DNA of 64,000 nt from Anaerocolumna sp. AGMB13025 (GTDB taxonomy: Bacteria > Bacillota > Clostridia > Lachnospirales > Lachnospiraceae), in assembly GCF_029689925.1 (NCBI RefSeq), contig NZ_CP121445.1, positions 244,001 to 308,000 of the forward strand, in the 5' to 3' direction. Shown here one piece after another: positions 26,475-34,918 of the stretch. Position 1 is the first letter of the stretch. Every line of letters starts with the position of its first letter. The notes beneath the pieces were generated by a model. It saw only the letters and a list, made by a program, of their open reading frames with translations, was not told where the DNA came from and did no database searches. The translations under genes and the position numbers were made by a program.

Positions 26475-27350
26475 ATGTATAACGATACAATATATAATGT
26501 AATTATTGCACCTCACATTGAGGACAAACTATTTAAAAAACGTTATGATTTTACGAGATGGCTTTGGGGAGGGGTTATTTTACTTTTTTTTGACATTGCA
26601 TATTTGGTATATGGTTTAATTAATCAATACAATGAATTGGATTGGATTTATACTGTTATATCAGTAATGGGCATAGTCTTTGTGTCTTTGGGATTTTATG
26701 TTATGTTCCATAATCCTTTACGAAAGTATCATATATCTTTACAGGTATACTTGTACCTATTGTTTATGGATTATTTTTATTTTAAAAATGAAAAGTATCC
26801 GAATGGACTTAAGGTAAAAATGCAATATGTTATAATAGTTCAAAGCTGTATTGACTCTATTGACAAATACATTAAGATGATGGAAATATTACTAATAAGT
26901 GGAGATAATACAATAGCTCGGATTAAATATTTACGTGCATTAAGAAATTTACTTTATAAGATGAAAGGAGAAGAGTTTTTTAAAAACAAAATAGTATTAT
27001 TTAGAAGTGTACTTGATAACTTTTACGCCAGCACACATATTGGATTAAAAGCAGTAATTGATTTTAATGAAAATGTTGAGTATTTTGAGGATAGTAATTT
27101 AGAGTTAAGAATTCAAGAGTGTAACAATATTCTTATACAAAATGAGGCTTCATTAGAGAATAACAGCTCTCAAAAGGATGATAAGATTTCAGGAAGAAAA
27201 CGCAATATGCTAATTGTATTGGTCATATCCTTAATAGTAACTATAGCAAGCTTAAAAATTCCAGATAGAATTTGGGCTATAGTTATCATAAATATATCAG
27301 TAATAGCAGATATGGTAACAGTTTTTTGGTCTTCGAGGGATAGCAAATAA
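26475..27350 (+). CDS. Orphan membrane protein of the rpsR island (2+2 membrane segments)
   Basis: 291 residues: two hydrophobic helices near the N terminus (~29-49 and ~58-78), a soluble central part of ~160 residues rich in Lys, Asp, Asn and Ile, and two C-terminal helices (~244-262 and ~267-285). No catalytic motif is recognised. The RBS is AAAGGAGG. It is strongly AT-rich compared with the genes outside the island, which supports transfer. Membrane-anchored proteins in such islands often act as defence effectors, but nothing in the sequence proves it. Confidence 0.7.
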   Translation: MYNDTIYNVIIAPHIEDKLFKKRYDFTRWLWGGVILLFFDIAYLVYGLINQYNELDWIYTVISVMGIVFVSLGFYVMFHNPLRKYHISLQVYLYLLFMDYFYFKNEKYPNGLKVKMQYVIIVQSCIDSIDKYIKMMEILLISGDNTIARIKYLRALRNLLYKMKGEEFFKNKIVLFRSVLDNFYASTHIGLKAVIDFNENVEYFEDSNLELRIQECNNILIQNEASLENNSSQKDDKISGRKRNMLIVLVISLIVTIASLKIPDRIWAIVIINISVIADMVTVFWSSRDSK

Positions 27351-27580
27351 ATATAAAATAACTATTGTCGATTGTATTAATACAGAGGAACAAAATGCAA
27401 TATTGCCATATAAGAGCTGTTATTATCTCCTCAATATGCAAGAGTATGATACCATTTTACATCATTATAAAAAAGGGATTTGAAAGAGTGTGAAGTGATT
27501 GCCGTTGACGTTAGTGGGAAAAAGAGCAAGATTAAGTTGGACTTGATGCTACCATCTACTCAGGCAAGAAAGGGGGAGAT

Positions 27581-28567
27581 ATGAAAAAAGTATTTACATA
27601 CATAGTTACTATTTTTATAGGTGTTTTTTATATTTTATTTTTGGGTAACTATGGTAATGATATAATGGCGGCATTTTCAGAGGTTATATTACCATGTGTT
27701 TGCATTGGTATTATGTTAACAGAGCAGGTTTTAAAAAGTAAAAAAATATATTATGTTCATGAGTATTTGAAAATTAAAAAAATAGATGATTGCTCATTAA
27801 ATAAGCATGATAGAAATTATATTATTAATATTGACCTAGACATAGATAAGACAATTACTGCAAAGATATTGGCTAAAAAAAAGGGGTATGGTGAGACGTG
27901 TCTTGATATTATTTCTTTGTTATTATCAATATTGGCAATTGTCGTTATAGTTGCACGTAAGCAGATAACAATAACCAGTTTGATTTCTTATAGTATTTTT
28001 GCTAGTACTATTATTAATCAGGTTATAACTAATCGTGAAAACAAATCTGAAATTTTTTTTAGATATGTTGAAATTAATAAAAATGATAAAGATGAGAGCA
28101 TAAAGAATAATATAAATGCATTGTTTTTAGAAAATATGACACATATTATTATCAATAATGATTTTTATGATTTTATGGGGAAAAAGTATTTTATCATTAT
28201 ATATAGAAAAATAGCTGCATGGGAGAGATTTGTACTAAGTTATTTAAATGTATGTGTTGAAGGTATAGCATTTTATTTAATGGTGCGTTACGCATGGATA
28301 AATGGTCTAATGAGTGTTGCAGTCTATTTACCAATCTTATTGCCTTTGTTTGTTTGGTGTTTTATAGATGGTAAAGAGTTTCAAGACAGAGTAGCATTGA
28401 AGCAGGTTCATGTTAGCAAATATTCCAAAAGTTGGATTATTGATTATGATATAGACGAAATGATGTGTCTTGAGATTAATGAGGAAAAGTATAATATGGC
28501 ATTTGAAAAGATTGGAAAGTTTAAAGCTATGAAATTATATGCAAATTATAGGAATAAACGTTATTGA
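27581..28567 (+). CDS. Second orphan membrane protein of the rpsR island
   Basis: 328 residues: membrane helices at ~5-25 and ~29-47, a hydrophilic region, a hydrophobic pair around 110-150, and another pair at ~215-260 (FYLMVRYAWING, VYLPILLPLFVWCF). The C-terminal soluble tail is rich in Lys, Asp and Tyr. No family is recognised. The RBS is AAGGGGGAG. A 230-base gap to the previous gene contains decayed sequence without a gene. It shares extreme AT bias with its neighbours. Confidence 0.7.
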   Translation: MKKVFTYIVTIFIGVFYILFLGNYGNDIMAAFSEVILPCVCIGIMLTEQVLKSKKIYYVHEYLKIKKIDDCSLNKHDRNYIINIDLDIDKTITAKILAKKKGYGETCLDIISLLLSILAIVVIVARKQITITSLISYSIFASTIINQVITNRENKSEIFFRYVEINKNDKDESIKNNINALFLENMTHIIINNDFYDFMGKKYFIIIYRKIAAWERFVLSYLNVCVEGIAFYLMVRYAWINGLMSVAVYLPILLPLFVWCFIDGKEFQDRVALKQVHVSKYSKSWIIDYDIDEMMCLEINEEKYNMAFEKIGKFKAMKLYANYRNKRY

Positions 28568-29053
28568 TAATTGTTTGTTAGTACACGATATCGTACACGT
28601 TTTAACTAAAGATGGGGTTACGACGGAGTCTGATGAAAATATGGGAATAAGAGATGGAGTGTGAAGAAGTAGCTATAATTTTAAGGAGTGAGTCGTGTGC
28701 TAATGACCCATATGCGGAGTATAGTTATAAATAAGCAGAATTATTACGAAAAAAAAGATGGGATATGATGAAACAAGATGAAAAAGTGAATGTATAGAAA
28801 AACGTTGAAAATAGGGCATTATAGCATAAGATGATAAAAAGGCTGCAGATTGATTATAGGATTATTTTAACAGGATTTAACAGAAAAAGATTGATATTCA
28901 GATCTATATATGCTAAATTACTCTATAAGAACATTTGTTTGAATGACGCTATTTAAAAGTTAATGGTAAATTACTGCAAATTGTTTTCCATAACAAAAAG
29001 TTTGTGCTATAATATTATATACTCAAGTCATAATAAAAGTGAGGGGTTTACAA
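28568..29053 (+). other. Decayed AT-rich spacer with promoter of the ABC-3C genes
   Basis: It contains agtacacgat at 28580-28589, an element also found at both island ends, then 400 bases with no supported ORF. Near the end, TTTCCA, a 17-base spacer and TATAAT (just before 29015) form a plausible promoter for the three downstream genes. Confidence 0.5.
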
Positions 29054-29980
29054 ATGACTAATAAAGAACATTACATAGCTAAAATTTTATATAAAAATAA
29101 AGTCCTTCAATATAAAGGGCAAGCGTATGAAGATTTTTTTGTGGCTATAATGACTAGGCAAAATGTAAATTTTAAACCTATAAAAGCATATGGTAGGATT
29201 GGTGATCATAAAAATGATGGTTTTGATAGTATGACTGGAACATATTATCAAGTTTTTGCACCAGAAGATATTAATAAGGATTACACAATATATGAAGCAG
29301 TTAATAAATTAGAAAATGATTTTAAAGGGCTGTTGATTCACTGGAATGAGTTGTGTCCTATAAAAAAGTATTATTTTGTTATAAATGATAAGTACGAGGG
29401 AGTTCCTGCACCCATTGAAGAAAAGATACTTTCGCTTAGAAATGAGCATAAAGATATAGTAATCGATACTTTACTGGCCAAAGATTTAGAGAAAAAATTT
29501 GAGACATTAGAAGATACTCAAGTTTATGAAATTGTGGGTTATCTGCCTGATGAAGCAGCAACTGTAATTGGATTTGATGCTTTATGTGAGACAGTCAATT
29601 ATTTAATGAGCGTTGAAGTTCCTTTTGTAGAAGCTAGTGGCTTAATTGTCCCTGATTTTGATGATAAGATTGTATTTAACGGTCTTAGTACATCAGTTGG
29701 TAAAATGCTAGCAACTGCTGGATATCAAGACGGCTCTTTAAAAAAGTACTTTAATTCCAATCCTGGAATTGATGAAATACTACAAGAAAAATTTCATGCT
29801 CTATATATAGAGGCAAAGACCGTAATAGACGATAATAAAGATAATTTTGCAGATATGCGCTTTTTTTATATTTTGGATAAAGCTTGTGTAAGAAAAACTA
29901 TACCGATTCAAAATAGTGTAATAGCATTAATGTCTTGCTATTTTGCTAGTTGTGATATATTTGAAGAGCCAATAGAATAG
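29054..29980 (+). CDS. ABC-three-component (ABC-3C) system N-terminal / nuclease-like protein
   Basis: 308 residues. The N-terminal part carries QAYEDFFVAIM, YGRIGDHKNDGFD and TYYQVFAP (residues ~20-70), an arrangement of acidic, Asp and Gln residues like the PD-(D/E)xK-type domain of first genes in ABC-3C conflict systems. The C-terminal ~150 residues (from GFDALCETVNYLM) resemble the helical ABC-3C C-terminal domain that couples to the other components. ATG 29054 is chosen because GAGGGG lies 7 bases before it; an upstream GTG overlaps that site. First gene of a tight three-gene operon. Confidence 0.72.
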   Translation: MTNKEHYIAKILYKNKVLQYKGQAYEDFFVAIMTRQNVNFKPIKAYGRIGDHKNDGFDSMTGTYYQVFAPEDINKDYTIYEAVNKLENDFKGLLIHWNELCPIKKYYFVINDKYEGVPAPIEEKILSLRNEHKDIVIDTLLAKDLEKKFETLEDTQVYEIVGYLPDEAATVIGFDALCETVNYLMSVEVPFVEASGLIVPDFDDKIVFNGLSTSVGKMLATAGYQDGSLKKYFNSNPGIDEILQEKFHALYIEAKTVIDDNKDNFADMRFFYILDKACVRKTIPIQNSVIALMSCYFASCDIFEEPIE

Positions 29981-30013
29981 TAATTTATGAATAGTATGAG
30001 AGGAGGGGAAAAT

Positions 30014-30262
30014 ATGATATTGCCGAAAAAACATCTGTCTATAAGTGAATCATATTTTGGCTTTGGTGCATTTTTATTAGCGAAATTAGAAGAACCGAAT
30101 ACAATTGAATCATTATGGAACTATTATAAAGATGCATATTCAGCAAAACAGTATCCGGTTAAATTTTCCTTTGATCAATTTATTTCAGTAATTGACTATT
30201 TATACATGATAGGTGCTATTCAACAAAATGGGGAAGGAATGATTTGTTATGAAATTGCTTAG
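30014..30262 (+). CDS. ABC-3C system middle component
   Basis: 82 residues, MILPKKHLSISESYFGFGAFLL at the start and VIDYLYMIGAIQQ in the second half. Small size, a winged-helix-like pattern and its place between a nuclease-like gene and a DUF2326 ATPase identify it as an ABC-3C middle component (type MC6 from memory). ATG 30014 follows AGGAGGGG. Its 3' end overlaps the ATPase start by 14 bases, so the two are translationally coupled. Confidence 0.72.
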   Translation: MILPKKHLSISESYFGFGAFLLAKLEEPNTIESLWNYYKDAYSAKQYPVKFSFDQFISVIDYLYMIGAIQQNGEGMICYEIA

Positions 30263-32000
30263 TTTAGGAGCTAATAAGAATACATTCCATCCTATACAAT
30301 TTAAAGATGGAATTAATATTATTGTGGGAAAACAGGTTGCACCTCATGATAAAAATGATGGTAACACATACAATGGAGTTGGTAAATCTCTTATTATTCA
30401 TTTAATACATTTTTGCTTAGGCTCAAATAAAATAGATGCACTTTCTGTAAATTTACAGGGTTGGGAATTTACATTAAGATTTAAAATAGAAGGCATAGAA
30501 TATTATACGACAAGAGGAACAGAGAATCAGTCAAAAATAGATTTTAATGGAGAAATTGTTTCGGTAAAAGAATTAAGAAGAAAATTGCTTGATTTAATTT
30601 TAGGAGATATAGAGTTGCCTAAAAATATGTCATTTAATACAGTGTTTTCTAGATTTGCACGTAGATATAGAAGTTGCTATACTAAGTATGATACATTTGT
30701 ACCTAAAGAAACAGACTATAGTAAAATTTTAAATAATTGTTTTCTGTTAGGCATTGATACAAATCTTATTGTGGAAAAGAAAGAATTGAGAGATAAACAA
30801 ATAGCGGCTAAAGATACCGAGAAAGCTATTAAAAAAGATCCAATGTTTAAACAATATTATTTGGGAAAAAATGATGCAGAAATTGATGTAGCAGAATTAC
30901 AGTATAGAATAGCGGAGTTAGAAAAGGAGATATCTGAATTTAAGGTTTCTAATAATTATCATGAATTAGAAAAGGAAGCAAATGAGAAAAGCTATAAGAA
31001 AAAAGAGCTTGAAAATGAAAGAGTATTAATACAGAATTATATAACGAGTATTGAGCAGGCTTTTAAGGAATCCGCTGAGATTAAGCAAGAAAAGATAATA
31101 AAAATGTATGAAGCTGCAAACATTGAAATTCCAGAAATGGTAAAAAAGAGCGTGGAAGATGTATTACAATTTCATAGTAATCTATTAGCGGCAAGAAATA
31201 CACGATTGAGAAAAGAACTATACAGGTATAAGCAAGAACTTGAAGATATCGATAGTCAAATAATGAGTATTGGGTCTAGAATGGATGATCTACTTGGCTT
31301 TTTAGATTCTTATGGTGCTTTAGAGGAATACACAGCGTTAACCAAACAATTAAATGGGCTTAAAAATGAGCTGGCTAGAATTGAAGAATACCAAAAAATA
31401 TTAAAAGCCTATAAGGATATGGAAATAGATATTAAAACTAAGTATATTGAGCAGGATAAAGAAACTGAGTTGTACTTGGATAGTGAAGTACAACATATTT
31501 CGAATTTAAGAACAATGTATTGGAACTTTGCAAAACGTTTTTATCCTAAAAAGAAAAGTGGATTTGTTATTAAAAATAATTCTGGAGAAAACACATTAAG
31601 ATTTGTTGTAGATGCTAGGATAGAAGATGATTCTTCAGATGGAGTAAATGAAGTTAGAATGTTTTGCTTCGACCTGTTGTTTTTATTGAATAAGATTAGT
31701 AAAATACAGTTTCTTGCTCATGACAGTAGGCTATTTGCAAATATGGATCCTAGACAAAGAGAGACTCTTTTCAGAATTGCTAATGACGTTTGCAATCAAG
31801 AAGGTTTTCAGTATATTTGTACTATTAATGAAGATGCATTACTATCATTTGAAACATTGATGCAAGCTGATGAATTTAAAGAAATAATTCAAGATAATAT
31901 ACGTTTAGAATTAACTGATGATGCACCAGAAAGTAAGCTGTTAGGAATTCAAATTGATATTGACTTGGAAGACAAAGGGAAAGAAAATGATTTAATGTAG
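30249..32000 (+). CDS. DUF2326 SMC/RecN-like ABC ATPase of the ABC-3C system
   Basis: 583 residues. N-terminal ATPase half with Walker A NGVGKSLIIH (Lys46); coiled coil from ~175 to ~400 with charged heptads; C-terminal half with DSSDGVNEVRMFCFDLLF, then FLAHDSRLF as the Walker B-like segment and ATPase close. DUF2326 proteins form the ATPase arm of ABC-three-component systems predicted to sense DNA or nucleoprotein and trigger an effector in biological conflicts. It overlaps the middle-component gene. The reading frame is intact, so the module looks functional. Confidence 0.82.
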   Translation: MKLLSLGANKNTFHPIQFKDGINIIVGKQVAPHDKNDGNTYNGVGKSLIIHLIHFCLGSNKIDALSVNLQGWEFTLRFKIEGIEYYTTRGTENQSKIDFNGEIVSVKELRRKLLDLILGDIELPKNMSFNTVFSRFARRYRSCYTKYDTFVPKETDYSKILNNCFLLGIDTNLIVEKKELRDKQIAAKDTEKAIKKDPMFKQYYLGKNDAEIDVAELQYRIAELEKEISEFKVSNNYHELEKEANEKSYKKKELENERVLIQNYITSIEQAFKESAEIKQEKIIKMYEAANIEIPEMVKKSVEDVLQFHSNLLAARNTRLRKELYRYKQELEDIDSQIMSIGSRMDDLLGFLDSYGALEEYTALTKQLNGLKNELARIEEYQKILKAYKDMEIDIKTKYIEQDKETELYLDSEVQHISNLRTMYWNFAKRFYPKKKSGFVIKNNSGENTLRFVVDARIEDDSSDGVNEVRMFCFDLLFLLNKISKIQFLAHDSRLFANMDPRQRETLFRIANDVCNQEGFQYICTINEDALLSFETLMQADEFKEIIQDNIRLELTDDAPESKLLGIQIDIDLEDKGKENDLM

Positions 32001-32154
32001 TATTTATGTGTTTGAAGGCATACACATCTGCGTACACGATTTGAAAAAAACAGACGAAGAAAGACGGTATATGATGAATAGTCGATATTATAAGAAACGT
32101 AGTAACACAGGGCATCACAGCGTAACATGGAGCATGATGAATTTGTATCAGTCC

Positions 32155-32297
32155 ATATCGTACTTATGTCTTACACAATGGATTAAGCCTTGCAAATCAA
32201 GGGTTCCAGAAGTTGAAAAAGTTGTAGTACACACTCTGAATATGGAAATAGAAATGGCCATTACATGACTTCGGTTGTGTAGTGGTCTTTTGTTATA
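32155..32297 (+). other. attR-like repeat: displaced rpsR 3' end plus degenerate terminator
   Basis: Bases 32161-32184 read LMSYTMD-stop, against LMPYTMD-stop in rpsR. Identity continues through aagcc, gtagtacac and the terminator ggccattacatgact/ttgtgtagtggtc with ttttgttat. It is the original end of rpsR, pushed to the far side of the island and since diverged. Confidence 0.75.
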
Positions 32298-32379
32298 TAG
32301 ATAAGTATATATTATGAAAAAAATGTAAAACTAAGATATCCATTATACACTTACCTCATTCATTAAGAATGATAAAAAG

Positions 32380-32450
32380 TTTATTGGAAATGTGTAGGAA
32401 ATTTATACACAACAGTAAAGGAACTATTTCGACAAATGAATCGTTAAGTA
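32380..32450 (+). pseudogene. Second integrase remnant beyond attR
   Basis: aacagtaaaggaactatttc (32411-32430), continuing gacaaatgaatcg, matches the integrase remnant segment at 26061-26100 (TSKGTIPTNEF), and the bases just upstream also align (atgtgtaggaaattt against atgtgcaaaggtttt). It stands at the same distance from attR as the first remnant does from attL, suggesting a second, mostly deleted element in tandem. Nothing else is supported between 32480 and 32700. Confidence 0.5.
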
Positions 32451-32707
32451 AGGAAAGTGCAGGAGATACTATGATAAGGGGATTATTAGTTGATTATTAA
32501 AATTTACTTCATAAGAAATTTATCATAGGGCTAGAAGGTTCACAAAATCTAGAATTTGAATTTAAAAATATTAATTTTATGCACTTAATTAGACTTCATA
32601 AATTAGATGATATCTCTGTGATTCAAAAGTTTAATGACAAAAATGTCATGCGGTACGTCTATATATTAATTATAAATGTAAGAAATAAACTGCTCTATTA
32701 TTATAAT

Positions 32708-32768
32708 AAACACCATCTATGACCAAGAATATGCAATACTGAATTCTTACTCATAGATGGTGTTTTAC
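32708..32768. terminator. Bidirectional hairpin terminator
   Basis: aaacaccatctatga (32708-32722) pairs perfectly with tcatagatggtgttt (32751-32765), with A and T tracts at its ends. It closes the island side and may also stop transcription from the lichenase side. Confidence 0.8.
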
Positions 32769-32791
32769 AATAGACATCAAATAATTTTCCG

Positions 32792-32896
32792 GTCATGGCA
32801 CGTCATGACACTTAAGAGGAGGGTGTCACTGATGTGACAGCGCTTAAGCGCTAGAGTCAGGCGGTAGAGTCAGGCAAGTCCAGACTCATTGTTCTA
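32792..32896. repeat. Dispersed structured intergenic repeat, copy C
   Basis: tggcacgtcatgacacttaa, then gtgtcac-tga-tgtgacagcg, cttaagcgctagagtc and a 3' agtccagactcattgttct. It has the same block order as copy B. It lies directly downstream of the GH16 gene (which reads leftward). Confidence 0.7.
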
Positions 32897-32921
32897 AAAG
32901 GATGTTTTATTACTATGGAGT

Positions 32922-33629
32922 TTAGTTACTGTCATAGGATACCCAGTCATAGGATGCAGTCAGGGGAGTCCTTCCATTATAAGCCCCAAGCCAGCTGTCT
33001 ACACCAGTACCAGGCCAGATGTTCATCATGATTTTACCGGCATGGGAAGGTATGTTACTGGTTGCTCGGTATACCTCATTGCCATCAACTAACCAGGCAA
33101 TGTAGGTGGGCTGCCAATTGAAAGCATAAGTATGATAGGAAGCGGATGCATCAAATCCTAAATTATAGATCTTCTCGTGATTACCAACACCATTTGTGAA
33201 ATAGTTAAACTGGACTTTCGTAGTATCCTTACCTAAGAATTCAATATCGATTTCATCCCAGGGAGACCCGTTATAAGTAAAGAAAGACGAAACAATACCA
33301 GAGTTTTTAGCGGGTTTCATTCTTACCTGATATAATCCGTAGCTATAGGTATTTCTTGTACGATATTCTCCGCCGGCATAGGGCTTGGAGCCACTGTCAT
33401 TTGTGATTGATAAATTCATAATACCACCGCTAAAGCTACAATTACTATCTCTCCAGGTGCAGTTGAACATACCGCCATTCGTCCACCCATTTGACTTTTC
33501 CCAAAGGGAGGAATTATAACTGTCAAATGCCTCTCCCAAATGAGTTTTCGCACCAGCTGGTATTGCTATCGTAAAGCTTAGAATTAAGCTTACGATAATA
33601 GGTAAAACAATCCTTTTTCTTGATTTCAT
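32922..33629 (-). CDS. GH16 lichenase (endo-beta-1,3-1,4-glucanase), secreted
   Basis: Hydrolyses beta-1,4 bonds next to beta-1,3 bonds in lichenan and cereal beta-glucan. 235 residues, with a signal peptide ending near IPAGAKT, then the jelly-roll domain. The catalytic motif is DEIDIEFLGKD (nucleophile and acid/base Glu flanking Asp). Other lichenase marks are SGLYQVRMKP-like SYGLYQVRMKPAKNSG, GNHEKIYNLGFD, and WQPTYIAWLVDG. ATG 33629 follows AAGGAGG. It is monocistronic and secreted, feeding oligosaccharides to transporters encoded elsewhere. Confidence 0.94.
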   Translation of the reverse strand: MKSRKRIVLPIIVSLILSFTIAIPAGAKTHLGEAFDSYNSSLWEKSNGWTNGGMFNCTWRDSNCSFSGGIMNLSITNDSGSKPYAGGEYRTRNTYSYGLYQVRMKPAKNSGIVSSFFTYNGSPWDEIDIEFLGKDTTKVQFNYFTNGVGNHEKIYNLGFDASASYHTYAFNWQPTYIAWLVDGNEVYRATSNIPSHAGKIMMNIWPGTGVDSWLGAYNGRTPLTASYDWVSYDSN

Positions 33630-33811
33630 AAGAAACCTCCTTATTATTGATGCGATAATTATAAGGTATTCCAAATTTTAGAAATATCAAAATGATGCTA
33701 AATATTATATAAATATGAATAGATTTTTTGTAATTATTAGTAAGATAAAAAACTTATTCTGTAAAATAAAATACCGCGCAGGAGGATACTTTAAAAGGAT
33801 ATTAGCTGTAA

Positions 33812-34525
33812 TTATTCCAGAACGGAATCCGTCTTACGGACAGACTGTTTAGTCCTATCTTTATTAAACTTATGCAGCCGCAGCACATAGTAAGGCAGGA
33901 ATACCACAGAGTATGTAATAATGCTAAGGACCGTAGAGAAGCCCCGGATGTTGGCCGCCAATACTAGCATAACATGTACATATAAAAGCACATAAAATAC
34001 ATAGGATAATCGCTGGAGTTTTATCCAGTTTGCTGACGGCATACGTTTTCTCACTGAGCGGAAGGAGGTAATCATTAAAGGAAGCATAATGAGAATAAGT
34101 ATTAAGGTGGTACAGGTTGCAATAATATAAGGAAGTTCCAGCTCACCGGAATTAGTAAACAGGTGAACAAAGTAGTAAATTCCATAATATACATTATGCC
34201 CAAGAGCCAGAATACAGCCGATGATGGACATCTCGCCACGTATGGATTTTAACTTGCGTACATAAGGATTCTTCGGATTTAGAACACCAAGATACATAAC
34301 AAGTGCAAATACTGCCGTTGATAAGGAACCACGGGAAAACTGAAGAACCACATAATCCATAAACCAATCCGGCCACCAATCGTAAACATTTAACAGATAA
34401 GAGCCAAAGAGATAGAATACCACGCAAGTAGTCAGCAGATAAAACAGGACAGGCGTTTTCTTGATTTGCTTATGAAAGACTACAAAAAAAACAAGAGATA
34501 AAACAAGGGAAATAAGAAATAGCAT
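33812..34525 (-). CDS. Ferric-reductase-like transmembrane protein (MsrQ/YedZ-type fold)
   Basis: 237 residues with about six membrane helices. Conserved-looking His residues in ALGHNVYYG and YFVHLF on one helix side and LLYVHVMLVLAANI on another could ligate haem b. The final basic tail is cytoplasmic. The pattern fits the ferric reductase-like transmembrane domain family, which moves electrons across the membrane. No partner (molybdoprotein or FMN domain) is adjacent. The haem-binding role is inferred from His placement. Confidence 0.65.
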   Translation of the reverse strand: MLFLISLVLSLVFFVVFHKQIKKTPVLFYLLTTCVVFYLFGSYLLNVYDWWPDWFMDYVVLQFSRGSLSTAVFALVMYLGVLNPKNPYVRKLKSIRGEMSIIGCILALGHNVYYGIYYFVHLFTNSGELELPYIIATCTTLILILIMLPLMITSFRSVRKRMPSANWIKLQRLSYVFYVLLYVHVMLVLAANIRGFSTVLSIITYSVVFLPYYVLRLHKFNKDRTKQSVRKTDSVLE

Positions 34526-34918
34526 AAAGCCTCCTTTAATGAAAATAATAATAAACGATGGTTAGCTTAAGCTAACTAAAATATATATAACTGATTAAAA
34601 CACAAGTGTCAACGACTATTTAGCGGAAAGAACCCTAATGATATTTTTTCTCATAATTAGACTTAAATACTGACAAAATAGGGTATTCCCATGCCATTAT
34701 CATTTATTTAGAGTTACTTTCTTCAGGTCAATAACGGCAACAAGATTGGAGAGAACAGTTAAAACATTTAAATATTTGTACAACTGTTTTTTATTAGTTG
34801 CTTTGTTCAATTGTATTAATCTGGTAAAATAGGTTTGACGATTAACTTTACTTATATTAGAATTATATTAATTAAAGGAATATATTGAGTGTAAAACGAA
34901 TGAGAGGGAGAAAAATTT
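34526..34918. other. Intergenic region between divergent genes
   Basis: About 390 AT-rich bases with the start regions of both flanking genes. gaaagaaccctaatgatatt (from 34625) faintly recalls the foldback family 1 arm, but no palindrome partner is seen. No gene is supported. Confidence 0.4.

Noticed and set aside
32008..32268. 86-codon open frame downstream of the DUF2326 gene
   Set aside because: It runs through the displaced rpsR end and att-like sequence, lacks a ribosome-binding site and has no protein-like character.
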